Shown: positions 16,599-26,108, counted from the first letter of the stretch. The stretch: DNA of 64,000 nucleotides from Streptomyces sp. B21-105 (GCF_036898465.1 NZ_JARUMJ010000001.1:8556001-8620000), one strand, 5' to 3'. Program-made: numbers and translations. The notes: generated from the sequence alone by a model not told the origin.

Positions 16599-18095
16599 TT
16601 GAGTCACAAGCGAGTTACGAAGCGCAAGGCCATCATCGCAGCAGGCGGTGTCGCGGCGCTCGGAGCAGCGGCCATCCTGCTGCCGCAGGCCAACGCCTCC
16701 CAGGACGGCGGCGCAGGCAATGCCGCCTCGGTGAAGACCCTGAAGGCGGGCGACGCCTCGGGACTCGCGTCCCAGCTCGAGAAGCTGCTCGGTGACGCCT
16801 TCGCCGGCGCCTACTACGACGACGCCGGCAAGCAGCTGGTCGTCAACGTCGTGAACGTCTCCGGCGACAAGAACAACGTGGTCGTGCAGGCCGAGAAGGC
16901 GGGCGCCAAGGTCCGCGAGGTGGAGAACAGCACGGCCGAACTCGAGGCGGCCGCGAAGACGCTGAAGACGAAGGCGACGGTCCCGGGCACCTCCTGGGCC
17001 GTCGACCCCAGGACGAACAAGATCCTCGTCACCGCCGACTCCACCGTCACCGGCAAGAAGTGGGACCGGGTCGAGTCCACCGTGCAGACACTCGGCTCGG
17101 GCATGGCGACCATCAGGAAGTCGGCCGGCACCCTCAAGCCCCTCGTCTCCGGCGGAGACGCGATATTCGGCGGCGGGGCGCGCTGCTCCCTCGGCTTCAA
17201 CGTGACGGCGGGCGACGGCTCCCCGGCGTTCCTGACCGCCGGTCACTGCGGCGTCGCGGCCGAGCAGTGGGCCGACTCCGAGAACGGCGAGCCGATCGCC
17301 ACCGTCGACCAGGCGACCTTCCCGGGCGACGGCGACTTCGCGCTTGTGAAGTACGACGACCCGAACACCCAGGCCCCCAGCGACGTCAACACCGGTCAGC
17401 AGAAGGTCGCGATCAGCCAGGCGGCCGAGGCGACCGTCGGCACGCAGGTCTTCCGGATGGGCAGCACCACCGGCCTCAAGGACGGTCAGGTGCTCGGCCT
17501 CGACGCCACGGTCAACTACCCCGAGGGCACCGTCACCGGCCTCATCCAGACCGACGTCTGCGCCGAGCCCGGCGACAGCGGCGGCTCGCTCTTCACCCAG
17601 GACGGACAGGCGATCGGTCTGACGTCGGGCGGCAGCGGTGACTGCACGGTCGGCGGCGAGACCTTCTTCCAGCCGGTGACCACCGCCCTGGCGGCGGTCG
17701 GCGCGACGCTCGGTGACGGCGGCGCAGGTGCCGGCGGCGCGGGTGCGGGCGCCGGTGCGGTGGACGAGAACGGTGACGGCATCGACGACAACACCGGTGA
17801 GGCCATCCAGGGCGGCGGCGGCGCGGGTGCCGGTGCCGGTGCGGTGGACGAGAACGGTGACGGCATCGACGACAACACCGGTGAGGCCATCCAGGGCGGC
17901 GGCGGCGCGGGTGCGGGCGCCGGTGCGGTGGACGAGAACGGTGACGGCATCGACGACAACACCGGTGAGGCCATCCAGGGCGGCGACCAGAACCAGAACG
18001 GCGGCCAGCAGAACGGCGGCAAGCAGAACGGCCGCCAGAACCAGAACCAGAACGACGACGGCCAGGACGGCTCGGGCGTGACCGAGTCGCACTGA
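16599..18095 (+). CDS. Streptogrisin-type S1 serine protease with repeated acidic C-terminal extension
   Basis: This 498-aa secreted protease is made as a pre-pro-enzyme. It starts at TTG 16599, fixed by a perfect AGGAGGT 8 nt upstream. Residues ~1-33 are a signal peptide; ~40-180 the alpha-lytic-type pro-region needed for folding; ~185-375 the chymotrypsin-fold domain with catalytic His216 (LTAGHC), Asp246 (GDGDFALVKY) and Ser327 (EPGDSGGS). Beyond the catalytic domain is a Gly/Ala-rich tail with three near-identical 28-residue units containing DENGDGIDDN, a DxNxDGxxD calcium-loop-like pattern, then a Gln/Asn-rich end. The tail is not typical of streptogrisins and may tether or stabilise the enzyme. 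The SSI-type inhibitor at 5562 is a plausible, unproven control of such proteases. Confidence 0.93.
   Translation: MSHKRVTKRKAIIAAGGVAALGAAAILLPQANASQDGGAGNAASVKTLKAGDASGLASQLEKLLGDAFAGAYYDDAGKQLVVNVVNVSGDKNNVVVQAEKAGAKVREVENSTAELEAAAKTLKTKATVPGTSWAVDPRTNKILVTADSTVTGKKWDRVESTVQTLGSGMATIRKSAGTLKPLVSGGDAIFGGGARCSLGFNVTAGDGSPAFLTAGHCGVAAEQWADSENGEPIATVDQATFPGDGDFALVKYDDPNTQAPSDVNTGQQKVAISQAAEATVGTQVFRMGSTTGLKDGQVLGLDATVNYPEGTVTGLIQTDVCAEPGDSGGSLFTQDGQAIGLTSGGSGDCTVGGETFFQPVTTALAAVGATLGDGGAGAGGAGAGAGAVDENGDGIDDNTGEAIQGGGGAGAGAGAVDENGDGIDDNTGEAIQGGGGAGAGAGAVDENGDGIDDNTGEAIQGGDQNQNGGQQNGGKQNGRQNQNQNDDGQDGSGVTESH
17757..17979 (+). repeat. Three tandem 84-bp coding repeats in the protease tail
   Basis: Units start at 17757, 17841 and 17925 (period 84 bp, 28 codons) and are almost identical at DNA level, including synonymous positions; the third is cut short after about 55 bp. 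Each encodes AVDENGDGIDDNTGEAIQGG followed by a Gly/Ala linker. Near-identity of silent sites points to recent duplication or ongoing gene conversion. Confidence 0.95.
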
Positions 18096-18109
18096 CCACA
18101 GCGACACCG

Positions 18110-18133
18110 CAACACCGCAACACCGCAACACCG
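18110..18133. repeat. Three tandem copies of CAACACCG
   Basis: A short 8-bp tandem repeat just after the protease stop codon; likely slippage-prone filler. No function seen. Confidence 0.7.
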
Positions 18134-18156
18134 CGGCCCAGCGACACCGCGTCATC

Positions 18157-18194
18157 CGAACGGTCCGGTCCTCCAGTGAGGGCCGGACCGTTCG
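18157..18194. terminator. Strong bidirectional terminator
   Basis: A 17-bp stem with one G-T mismatch (CGAACGGTCCGGTCCTC, loop CAGT) sits between the convergent protease and SpoIIE genes and can terminate both. Confidence 0.85.
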
Positions 18195-18230
18195 CGTCCG
18201 CCCCCGGTGACGGATCCTCCCCGGTCCCCC

Positions 18231-20372
18231 TCAGCCGTCCTCGCGGGCCCGCAACAGCAGCAGGGCCACGTCGTCGATCCGGTCCTCGGCCTCCGCGTAG
18301 CGCCCCACCAGCTCGTCCGCCAGTTGCTCCAGCGGACGGTCCCCGTGCTCGGCGAGCCGCCGTCCCAGCTCGGCCACCGCGTCCTCGATGTCCACGCCGG
18401 GCTTCTCGATGAGCCCGTCCGTGTAGAGGGCGAGGACACAGCCGGGGGAGAGCTCCACCTCCGTCGTCGGGTACGTCGCCGAGGCGTCGATGCCCAGCAG
18501 CGGCCCGCCCGCCAGGTCCAGGACCCGGACACGGCCGTCCGCCCGGCGCAGCAGCGGCGGGGGATGGCCGGCCCGGGCCATCACCGCCCGGCCGCCGGCC
18601 GGGTCGAGCCGCAGGTACAGACAGCTCGCCAGCAGTTCGGAGCCGAGGTCGATCAGCAGCCGGTTGGTGCTGCGCATGACCTCCGCCGGCCCCTGGCCCA
18701 CCGTCGTGTAGGCCCGGACGGCGGTGCGCAGCTGCCCCATCAGACCGGCCGCCGTCACGTTGTGCCCCTGCACGTCGCCGATCACGGCCGCGGCGAGCGG
18801 CGGCGAGGGCACCAGGTCGTAGAAGTCCCCGCCGATCTCCATGCCCCGCGTGGCGGGCAGATAGCGGGCGGTCGCCTCGACGCCGGCCAGCCGCGGCAGG
18901 GAGGGCGGCAGCAGCGCCGCCTGCAGTCCGTGCGCCAGCCGGTGCTTGGTGTCGTACAGCAGGGCACGGTCCAGGGCCTGCGCGATCAGCCCGGCCAGGC
19001 TGGACAGCACCGCGCGCTCATGGGTGGAGAACGGGTGCGGCTCGGCGTAGGCCAGCACACAGGCGCCCACCGGGCGGCCGGAGGCGATCAACGGCAGGTA
19101 GGCCCACGAGCCGAAGCCGTCGGGGGGGCCGGGCCGGGCCGGGTACAGGTGCTGCAACTGCTGCGGGGAGTCGAAGAACGCCGGCACGCTGTGGGAGACG
19201 GCGCGCGCCCCCGGCGTCGGAGCGGTCAGCGGCATCCCGTCGAACTGTTCCACCGCCCCAGGGTCGGGATAACCGTGGTGCCCGAGCACATGCAGCCGGC
19301 CGGCCCGCGCGCCCAGCAGCGCCAGCGCCCGGCTGCCCACCGCGGGCGCGATCTCGTCCGCGACCATCCCCACCACGTCCTGCACGCTCACCGTCTCGGT
19401 GAGCGCCCCGGCCAGGCTCAGCGCCTGCGACATCGACACCAGCCGGGTCGGCGCGTCCCCGGAGCGGGCCTCGGACGGCCCCATCTGCGACACGGACCTG
19501 GCCCGGCTGATCCGCACGCTGATGCCGGTGGTGCTCGGATACAGCCGGAACGACAGCCACTCGGAGGGCGGGCGCAGCGCGACGAAGGAGGTGGCGTCCT
19601 GGCCGATCAGCGCGGCCCGGTAGCGCTCCTCGTACATCGGGTCGTTGAGCCACGGCACGGCCGCCCACAACTGCGAGCCCAGCAGCCCGCTCACCGGTAC
19701 GCCGAGCATCTCGGCCGCGGAGCCGTTCGCGAACCCCACCCGCCCGGACAGATCCAGCGAGCACATCCCGTACGGCAGCCGGGCCACCATCCGCGCCGCC
19801 TCCACCGTGCCCAGCGTGTCGGAGACGCCGCCCAGCGGTCCTGCGTTCAGCACATCGGCCTCGGTCCGCACCGCGCGGTGGTGCGCCGCCGCGCGCTCCA
19901 GTCGCAGCGCGAGCCGCTCGCAGGCCGACGTCAGCTCCTGCCGCTCCCGTTCGGACAGCTCCGGCGGGTGGGATCCGGGCCAGGTGACGAAGACCGCGCC
20001 GTACGCCCGGGTCGCGGTCGCCACCGGCAGCGCGGCCAGGGCGAAAGGGTACGGCAGGACGACCGCGATGCGCGGATACCGGCGGGCCATCTCCTCCTCG
20101 CCGCCCACCCACACCAGCCGGCGTTCGCGCACCGCTTCGGCGACCGGGATCGGCGCGCTCAGCCCGACGCGCTCCCAGGGCGCGGCGAAGGACCGGGGCA
20201 GCCCCGCCATCACCGCCATCTCCAGGACCGTCCCGTCACCGGGCCGCAGGTACACGGCGCCGGAGTGCGCGCCGACGGCGTCCATCATCGAGGTCAGCGC
20301 GAGGGAGAGCAGCGGGCGGCCGTCGGACGCCCAGTCGGCCGCCGGCGCCTGGCCGGACGTCTGCTCGGGCAC
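18231..20372 (-). CDS. SpoIIE-family PP2C phosphatase with GAF-PAS-GAF sensory region
   Basis: The 713-aa cytoplasmic protein has an N-terminal GAF-like domain (~15-165), a PAS domain (~180-290, YGMCSLDLSGRVGFANGSAAEMLGV), a second GAF (~310-455) and a C-terminal SpoIIE/RsbU phosphatase (~475-705) with metal-binding motifs GMEIGGDFYDLV, VIGDVQGHN and ARAGHPPPLL. Such enzymes dephosphorylate anti-anti-sigma proteins and so release sigma factors. GTG 20372 has GGAGG 8 nt upstream; the very long open frame upstream of it is antisense to the divergent gene and not real. It is divergent from another SpoIIE phosphatase with 243 bp between the starts. Input signal and target are unknown. Confidence 0.9.
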   Translation of the reverse strand: MPEQTSGQAPAADWASDGRPLLSLALTSMMDAVGAHSGAVYLRPGDGTVLEMAVMAGLPRSFAAPWERVGLSAPIPVAEAVRERRLVWVGGEEEMARRYPRIAVVLPYPFALAALPVATATRAYGAVFVTWPGSHPPELSERERQELTSACERLALRLERAAAHHRAVRTEADVLNAGPLGGVSDTLGTVEAARMVARLPYGMCSLDLSGRVGFANGSAAEMLGVPVSGLLGSQLWAAVPWLNDPMYEERYRAALIGQDATSFVALRPPSEWLSFRLYPSTTGISVRISRARSVSQMGPSEARSGDAPTRLVSMSQALSLAGALTETVSVQDVVGMVADEIAPAVGSRALALLGARAGRLHVLGHHGYPDPGAVEQFDGMPLTAPTPGARAVSHSVPAFFDSPQQLQHLYPARPGPPDGFGSWAYLPLIASGRPVGACVLAYAEPHPFSTHERAVLSSLAGLIAQALDRALLYDTKHRLAHGLQAALLPPSLPRLAGVEATARYLPATRGMEIGGDFYDLVPSPPLAAAVIGDVQGHNVTAAGLMGQLRTAVRAYTTVGQGPAEVMRSTNRLLIDLGSELLASCLYLRLDPAGGRAVMARAGHPPPLLRRADGRVRVLDLAGGPLLGIDASATYPTTEVELSPGCVLALYTDGLIEKPGVDIEDAVAELGRRLAEHGDRPLEQLADELVGRYAEAEDRIDDVALLLLRAREDG

Positions 20373-20615
20373 GGCGACCACCTCCTCGCCCGGCGTCGCG
20401 CGGGTGTCCGGCTCCAAATCTGCCCTCTGACGGCGCGACGCGCACGGCGAACGGTCCCGCCGGGAGATCACCGCCCCGTACCCCGCCGAGCCGGACCCAT
20501 GCCCTCGCGGGGGCAGCACGCGACGGCGTACGACTGTCCCCGGGTGCGCCCTCGTGGGGTCCGCGAATCGGTCCAGGGGCTGCGCGCGGCCCTCAATAGC
20601 GCTGTAATTGCGGAC

Positions 20616-23066
20616 GTGGTCAGTGAGGGTGCCGCGGAGCGCAGAACGGGACCCCTGCGCGTCGAGACGGCCCTCAGGACCGTCACCGCCGATCCCGTCT
20701 CGCCCCACCGCGTGCGCCGCACCCTCGAACTGGCGCTCGTCTTCGCCGGTGCGGCCCTCGCCGCCGTCTACACGCCCGAACCGGAGGCCGGTCTGCTCTG
20801 CCTGGCCGAGTCGGCGGGCGTGCCGAGGACCCTGTACGGACTGCGCGAGAGCTATCCCCTCGACGGCGGCTCGCCGGCCGCGGACGCCCACCGCACCGGG
20901 CGGCCGGTCTGGCTCCGCCCGCAGGAGGTCGCCGAGGGCGCGGAAGCGCGGCGGATGCCCGCCCGAGACGTCCACCTGGCGGCGCTGCCCGTCCGGGACG
21001 GCGCGGGCGGCTGTCTGCTCGCCGTCAGCGAGCGTCCCGGCGGTTTCGACGCCGAGGACCGCGCCTGCCTGGAACTGGTCGCCGACGCCGTCGCCCTGCC
21101 CGCCCCGACCGCCCGCGCCGCGGGCGAGGAGCTCCTCGCGGGCGGCTTCAGCCTGGCCATGGACACCGGACGGGTCGAGGTGGGCGACGCGATCCTGGAG
21201 CTGTTCGCGATGGACCGGGCCGAGTTCGACGGCCGGGTGGAGACGCTGCTCGGGCTCACCGTCCCCGAGGACCTGCCCTCGCTGATGTCCGTCGTCGAGG
21301 CCGACCACATGTCGATCGGCGACCGCGAGCTGGAGTTCCGGGTGCTCCAGCCCACCGGGCCGCCGAAATGGCTCCGGCTCAACGGCCGGCTGCTGCCCGG
21401 CGGCGACGGCCGCCCCGCCCGGCTGGAGGGCACCGTCGCCGACGCCTCCACGCTGCGCGCCGAGATCACCGACGTCGCCCGCGTCCAGCGCCTGGCCGCC
21501 GCGCTCGCCACCGCCGGCACGGTCCGCGACGTCAGCCAGGCCGTTGTCGCCGCGCTGCGGGGGCCGCTGCGGGCCGACCGGATCGCCCTCGCCGAGCTGG
21601 AGAACGAGCGCCTCGTGGTCACCGTCCTCGATCCGCCCGAACCCGGCTCCTGGCCCGAGCTGTGGCAGCTGGAGTGGCGCGGCGAATGGCCCGACGCGCC
21701 CGTGCGCGCCATGCCCACGCTCGCCGCCGCGCTGCGCGAGGGCCGGGCCCGGATCTGGCCCGCCGGCACCGCCCTGGAACCGGCCCTCGCCGAGGTCGGC
21801 CCCGGCGGCCTGGCCGTCCTGCCGCTGTCCGCCGGCGGCCGGACGGCCGGCGCCTGTCTCATCGGCTGGGACGAGCCGCACCACTTCGGCCCCGACGAGC
21901 GCGCCCTGCTCACCGCCTCCGCCGGCCTCGCCGGACAGGCCCTGATGCGCGCCCACGCCTTCGACGCCGAGCATGAGCTCGTCGGCATGCTCCAGCGCCA
22001 GCTGCTCCCGCGCCGGCTGCCCGACCTTCCCGGAGGGTTCGCGGTCGCCCGCTACCTGCCCGCGACAGCGGGCCTGGAGGTCGGCGGCGACTGGTACGAC
22101 GTGATCCCGATGCCCGACCACCACGTCGCCCTCGTCATCGGCGACGTCCAGGGCCACAGCGCGGCCGCCGCCACCCTCATGGGTCAGATGCGCACGGCCC
22201 TGCGCGCCTACGCGGCCGAGGGCCACCCGCCGGACGTGGTGGTCTCGCACGCCAACCGGCTGCTGATGGAGCTGGAGACCGACCTCTTCGTGACCTGCTG
22301 CTACGTCGAGGTCGACATGGAGGACGGCACCGCCTGGTGCGTACGGGCCGGGCACCCGCCGCCCGTCCTGCGCCACCCGGACGGCCCGGCCGAGGTCGCC
22401 GACGCGGACGGCGGCCCGCCCCTCGGGGTCCTGACGCAGGCCGAGTTCCCGATGACGTCGCTGCGGCTCACGCCGGGGGCTGTCCTCGCCCTCACCACGG
22501 ACGGTCTCGTGGAGTCCGCCGACCTCGACATCGGGGCCGGCCTGGACCGCCTCGCCCGCGAACTGTCCGCCGCCGACCCCGCCCAGCTGGGCCTCGTCGC
22601 CGACGCACTGCTCGACGGCGCCCACCGCGGCGACGACATCGCCCTGCTCCTGCTGCGCTACGACGGCATGGCCGTCAAACCCCGGCGCGAGGGCTGGACG
22701 GTGTGGCGGGTGCCCGAGGCGGCCCGGCACGCCCGCCGCTTCACCCGCCGCAGCCTGCGGGCCTGGGGCGTCGCCGACACCGCCATGGACGCGGTGCTGC
22801 TCGTCGTCTCCGAGCTCGTCACCAACGCGCTGGTGCACACCGACGGGCCGGTCCGTCTCGACCTGACCCTCATCGACCGCCGGCTCCGTGCCGCCGTCAC
22901 CGACGCCTCGCCCCGCACGCCCGTCAAACCGACCGACCCCGGCTGGGAGGCCACCGGGGGGCGCGGCATCCTCCTGGTGGAGGCCGTGTCCGACACCTGG
23001 GGGACGGTGCCGGTCAGCGGCGGCAAACAGGTCTGGAGCGAGCTGCTGCTGCAGGAGCAGCGCTGA
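20616..23066 (+). CDS. SpoIIE-family phosphatase fused to an RsbW-like ATPase domain
   Basis: This 816-aa protein combines an N-terminal GAF-like domain (~35-165), a PAS-like segment (~180-285), a second GAF (~295-440), a PP2C/SpoIIE phosphatase (~460-665; LEVGGDWYDVI, VIGDVQGHS, VRAGHPPPVL), and a C-terminal GHKL ATPase domain like an anti-sigma kinase (~690-815; LVVSELVTNALVHTDG with the N-box, and GGRGILLVEAV). One polypeptide thus holds both phosphatase and kinase for an anti-anti-sigma switch, a combination common in Streptomyces. GTG 20616 is the best start but lacks a clear SD, so the N-terminus could be shifted by a few codons. It shares a divergent promoter region with the other phosphatase. 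Confidence 0.87.
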   Translation: MVSEGAAERRTGPLRVETALRTVTADPVSPHRVRRTLELALVFAGAALAAVYTPEPEAGLLCLAESAGVPRTLYGLRESYPLDGGSPAADAHRTGRPVWLRPQEVAEGAEARRMPARDVHLAALPVRDGAGGCLLAVSERPGGFDAEDRACLELVADAVALPAPTARAAGEELLAGGFSLAMDTGRVEVGDAILELFAMDRAEFDGRVETLLGLTVPEDLPSLMSVVEADHMSIGDRELEFRVLQPTGPPKWLRLNGRLLPGGDGRPARLEGTVADASTLRAEITDVARVQRLAAALATAGTVRDVSQAVVAALRGPLRADRIALAELENERLVVTVLDPPEPGSWPELWQLEWRGEWPDAPVRAMPTLAAALREGRARIWPAGTALEPALAEVGPGGLAVLPLSAGGRTAGACLIGWDEPHHFGPDERALLTASAGLAGQALMRAHAFDAEHELVGMLQRQLLPRRLPDLPGGFAVARYLPATAGLEVGGDWYDVIPMPDHHVALVIGDVQGHSAAAATLMGQMRTALRAYAAEGHPPDVVVSHANRLLMELETDLFVTCCYVEVDMEDGTAWCVRAGHPPPVLRHPDGPAEVADADGGPPLGVLTQAEFPMTSLRLTPGAVLALTTDGLVESADLDIGAGLDRLARELSAADPAQLGLVADALLDGAHRGDDIALLLLRYDGMAVKPRREGWTVWRVPEAARHARRFTRRSLRAWGVADTAMDAVLLVVSELVTNALVHTDGPVRLDLTLIDRRLRAAVTDASPRTPVKPTDPGWEATGGRGILLVEAVSDTWGTVPVSGGKQVWSELLLQEQR

Positions 23067-23147
23067 ACAGCCGGACGGCCACGTGTCCGGACCCACGTGT
23101 CCGGGGCGGCGACGTGTCCGGGGCGGCGGGTAGGGTACCCGCCGCTC

Positions 23148-23519
23148 ATGGACACCTTCGCCTCCGCATTCCTCGCGGCATCCGGAAGGTCCGCACTGGC
23201 CTCCGTAGCGTTCATCGTCGTCGGGCTCGTCCTGGTCGGCGGGCTGATCTTCGCTTTCCGGCTCGGGTTCAAGATCCGCAGCCAGGAGCCCGCACCGCCG
23301 CAGCCGCACGAACAGCCCCGGATGCCCGCGTCGGGCCCGACCCACGAGAGCCGTTCGCGTGAACCCAACGAGATGCCCCGTGCGGCCGACGGCGAGCGCC
23401 TGACCCCGCACGAGCTGCGGCCCACCGGCAGCCGGGACAGCGGCGGCGGCGGCAGGCTGCGCTGGGACGAGGGCACGGGCGGCTCGTCGTTCGGCAGCGG
23501 CGGCCCAGGCGCGCGCTGA
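23148..23519 (+). CDS. Small single-pass membrane protein, DUF6479-like
   Basis: This 123-aa protein has an N-terminal transmembrane helix (about residues 16-40, ALASVAFIVVGLVLVGGLIFAF) followed by a polar, Pro/Arg/Gly-rich cytoplasmic-type tail. Size and layout match a family of small actinobacterial membrane proteins of unknown role (DUF6479, from memory). ATG 23148 is chosen because it directly precedes the hydrophobic segment. It sits 81 bp downstream of the phosphatase gene in the same direction, with a short GTGTCCGGGGCGGCG-like duplication between. Its function is unknown. Confidence 0.7.
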   Translation: MDTFASAFLAASGRSALASVAFIVVGLVLVGGLIFAFRLGFKIRSQEPAPPQPHEQPRMPASGPTHESRSREPNEMPRAADGERLTPHELRPTGSRDSGGGGRLRWDEGTGGSSFGSGGPGAR

Positions 23520-24167
23520 CCGGCTCTCGGGGGCGATCGTGCCCTTCGGGGCGACCGTGACAGAAGGGTGATGAACCGTCGTGACCTCGCAGCTCGAGGA
23601 CAAACCCGTGATCCGCCGGCCCGAGACGGGCTGGGCCCGGGCGCGCCGCACACGTCGCGGCTCCGCCGCACCGCGCACCTGCCTGCCGGCGGTGGCCGCG
23701 CCCGGCACGCCGCCGTCCGGCCCGGAGGGGAACATCGTCCGAGGCGACGACTGACCGCCGACCGTCGCGCAGGACCCACATCGCCGGCCACCGGCCCGTC
23801 CGTACGACCGCGTCGTCGGTCACCGGCCTGTTCCGTACGACCGCGTCGTCGGTCACCGGCCCGCGCGTCGCTCACCGGCCGTCGCGGACGGCCCGGTTTG
23901 CCGGCCGCCGGCCGCCCGCCGTTCCGTACGGCCCGCGCCGTCGGCCAGGGGGTTCCTGACCGCCGTCGGCCGTGGCGACGGCCCGCCCGCGGATCCGAGC
24001 CGTCGCGCTCGCCTTCGCACAACCTCGAGCCGCCCCACATCGGCGACGTCGGCGTGCCCTCCTCTCCGGGAGGCCCCCGGGCGGAACCGAGACCCTCCGG
24101 ACCACCACCGTCGGGCCCCACAGGAGGGGGCTCCGAGCTCGGGTGCCTGCCTCCTGGGGGCGCGCCG
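23520..24167. other. Intergenic region (about 650 bp) with tandem repeats, no gene seen
   Basis: This lies between the small membrane protein and the glycosyltransferase, whose stop codons face each other. It has no credible gene in either strand. Its main feature is a 30-bp direct repeat (23799-23861), flanked by degenerate copies of ACCGGCC and CCGTACG. No clear terminator hairpin was found. Confidence 0.5.
23799..23861. repeat. Two direct 30-bp repeats, period 33 bp
   Basis: Identical copies (23799-23828 and 23832-23861) begin TCCGTACGACCGCGTCG and end TCACCGGCC, with decayed partial copies on both sides. Confidence 0.9.
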
Positions 24168-26108
24168 TCACTTCCCGCGTACGGTCAGCCGGCCGAGGGC
24201 CCGGTATGCGGCCCGGCGCGCCCGGCGGGCGGTGCGGCGCAGGCCGCCGGGCTGCGGGGCCGGCACCACGAGGACGCCGTCCGGCCCCACATGCAGGGCG
24301 AAGGGCAGCGGATGGAACCGTGCCCCGTCCGCGTCCGGCGTCAGGCACACCGTCGTGAGCCAGGTCCGGCCCCCCAGATCGCCCACCGGCAGGACGGCGT
24401 CGAGCCGACCGCCCGGAGCGAGCGTCCCGAAGATCTCGTGGGAGCTCCCCGACTTCGCCTCCGTCAGCCGCAGCAGCACCGCGGCGGCCTCGGGCACGTG
24501 GAGCGGCAGGATCACATGGAACCGCTCCCCGCGGTCCCCGCCGAGGGTGACGTCACCGGCCGCCACCCGGCCCAGGCCCAGCCGCTCGCTCGCGTGGCCG
24601 ACGTCCAGCGCCAGGCCGGCGTGCCGGTCGGTCCAGTAGGGCAGCACCACCCGGTCCGCGACGACCCCCGCGGGCGGGGCGGGGCTGCCGTGCCGAGGCG
24701 CGGGACCCAGCCGATGCTCCTTCGTCCAGCCGCCGAGACCCACCCTCACCCACACGTCCCACAGGCCCTCGGGGGGCGGACTGCCGCTGACCGCGGTGGC
24801 GGGATCGACGACGGCCGTGCCGTGCAGCACCAGACGGACCCGGTTCCCGTCGGCGGACGCGATCCGCTCCCGCTCCGTCCGCACCGGCTGGAAGTACCGC
24901 GCCGCGCCGCCCCGCTCCCGCAGCAGCAGGTCCGGCGAGGCCCGGTCGAAGCGTTCCGCGGTGTCCAGGCCGAGCCAGCGCACCGCCTCGGCGACGTCCC
25001 GCGGCGGCCACTGCGGACGGTCCCCGGCGGCGGGGAAGGCCATCGGCCCGCCGTCGTGCGTCAGCTCCGCCGCGAAGACGATCCGCAGCAGCCCGCCCCG
25101 CCACTCGACGTCCCGCGGCTCGACGGCGAGCCCGACGCCCGCCTCCCACCGCGCGAACGCGACGACGTCGTCGTAACGCCCGTCCGCCACCAGCGCCGCC
25201 ACCACCCGCTGGGTGGGCTGCAGCGCCGCCGCCACGCCCGGCCCGAACCGTTCGACGACGAGTGTGCGGATCTCCTCGAACAGCTCCCGGCGGTAGTCCT
25301 CGGGCAGGTCCAGAAAGCGCGTCCCGCGCAGCCGCTCGACCATCTCCACCCGCAGCCAGCGCCGGAACAGCCGGTCGCGCAGGGGGCCAGGCTCGGTGTA
25401 CCGCTCGACGACGTCGAGCGCCTCGCGGAGATTCTTGAAGTAGCCGACCGGGTCGAACCGCTGGAGGCTCACGTTCGCGGCATCGTCGCGCCGGACGTGG
25501 TAGTAGCAGACGTAGTCGCTGAGCACGGAGACGTTGTCCGCGCGCAGATACGCCTCGATGACGAAGACGTGGTCCTCGAGGCGGCGGCGCCCCTCGGGGA
25601 AACGCAGACCGGTGCGGTCCAGGAACGCCCGCCGGACCATCTTGTGCGGGGTGAGACTGTCGATGAGCGGCGCGTTCTCGACCGTGGCGCGCGGGCGGTT
25701 CGTGCGGAACAGCTCCACCGGCACGGCGCCCCCCTTGCCGGCCATCCTGCCGACGACGATGTCCGCGTCGTTGGCGACGCCGTAGTCGTACATCCGCTCC
25801 AGGGCCTCGGCGCCGAGCTGGTCGTCGGCGTCCACGAACATCACGTACTCGCCCCGGGCGGCCTCGATGCCGACGTTGCGCGGCTTGCCGGGCCAGCCGG
25901 AGTTCTCCTGGTGGACGACACGGACCCGGGGGTCCTCCGCGGCGAGCGCGTCGAGGAGCGCCGGGGTGGCGTCGGTGCAGCCGTCGTCGACGAAGACGAT
26001 CTCGTAGGCGTCCGGCGGGAGCGACTGCCCGAGCAGCGAGGCGACGCAGTCCTCGATGTAGCGGCCGGGGTCGTAGACCGGGACGATGACGCTGACCTTG
26101 ATCGGCAT
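24168..26108 (-). CDS. Family 2 glycosyltransferase with large C-terminal domain
   Basis: The 646-aa protein begins with a GT-A fold (residues ~4-230): VSVIVPVYDPGRYIEDCVASLL, nucleotide-binding VDDGCTDAT and the metal-binding DADDQ. It lacks TM helices. The C-terminal ~350 residues form beta-rich domains without a firm match; similar two-part proteins in actinobacteria are linked to teichoic or teichulosonic acids and other cell-wall polymers. ATG 26108 begins the canonical strand. It is monocistronic, and upstream is a G-rich degenerate repeat (26141-26220). Donor and acceptor are unknown, so a wall-polymer role is inference only. Confidence 0.85.
   Translation of the reverse strand: MPIKVSVIVPVYDPGRYIEDCVASLLGQSLPPDAYEIVFVDDGCTDATPALLDALAAEDPRVRVVHQENSGWPGKPRNVGIEAARGEYVMFVDADDQLGAEALERMYDYGVANDADIVVGRMAGKGGAVPVELFRTNRPRATVENAPLIDSLTPHKMVRRAFLDRTGLRFPEGRRRLEDHVFVIEAYLRADNVSVLSDYVCYYHVRRDDAANVSLQRFDPVGYFKNLREALDVVERYTEPGPLRDRLFRRWLRVEMVERLRGTRFLDLPEDYRRELFEEIRTLVVERFGPGVAAALQPTQRVVAALVADGRYDDVVAFARWEAGVGLAVEPRDVEWRGGLLRIVFAAELTHDGGPMAFPAAGDRPQWPPRDVAEAVRWLGLDTAERFDRASPDLLLRERGGAARYFQPVRTERERIASADGNRVRLVLHGTAVVDPATAVSGSPPPEGLWDVWVRVGLGGWTKEHRLGPAPRHGSPAPPAGVVADRVVLPYWTDRHAGLALDVGHASERLGLGRVAAGDVTLGGDRGERFHVILPLHVPEAAAVLLRLTEAKSGSSHEIFGTLAPGGRLDAVLPVGDLGGRTWLTTVCLTPDADGARFHPLPFALHVGPDGVLVVPAPQPGGLRRTARRARRAAYRALGRLTVRGK

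Noticed and set aside
18207..20615. Very long plus-strand open frame in front of the SpoIIE/ATPase gene
   Set aside because: It is antisense to the minus-strand SpoIIE gene and its product is Arg/Gln/Gly-rich shadow sequence; high GC keeps it open.
23520..24167. Coding sequence between the DUF6479-like and glycosyltransferase genes
   Set aside because: All frames give Arg/Pro-rich products without starts, SDs or family motifs.
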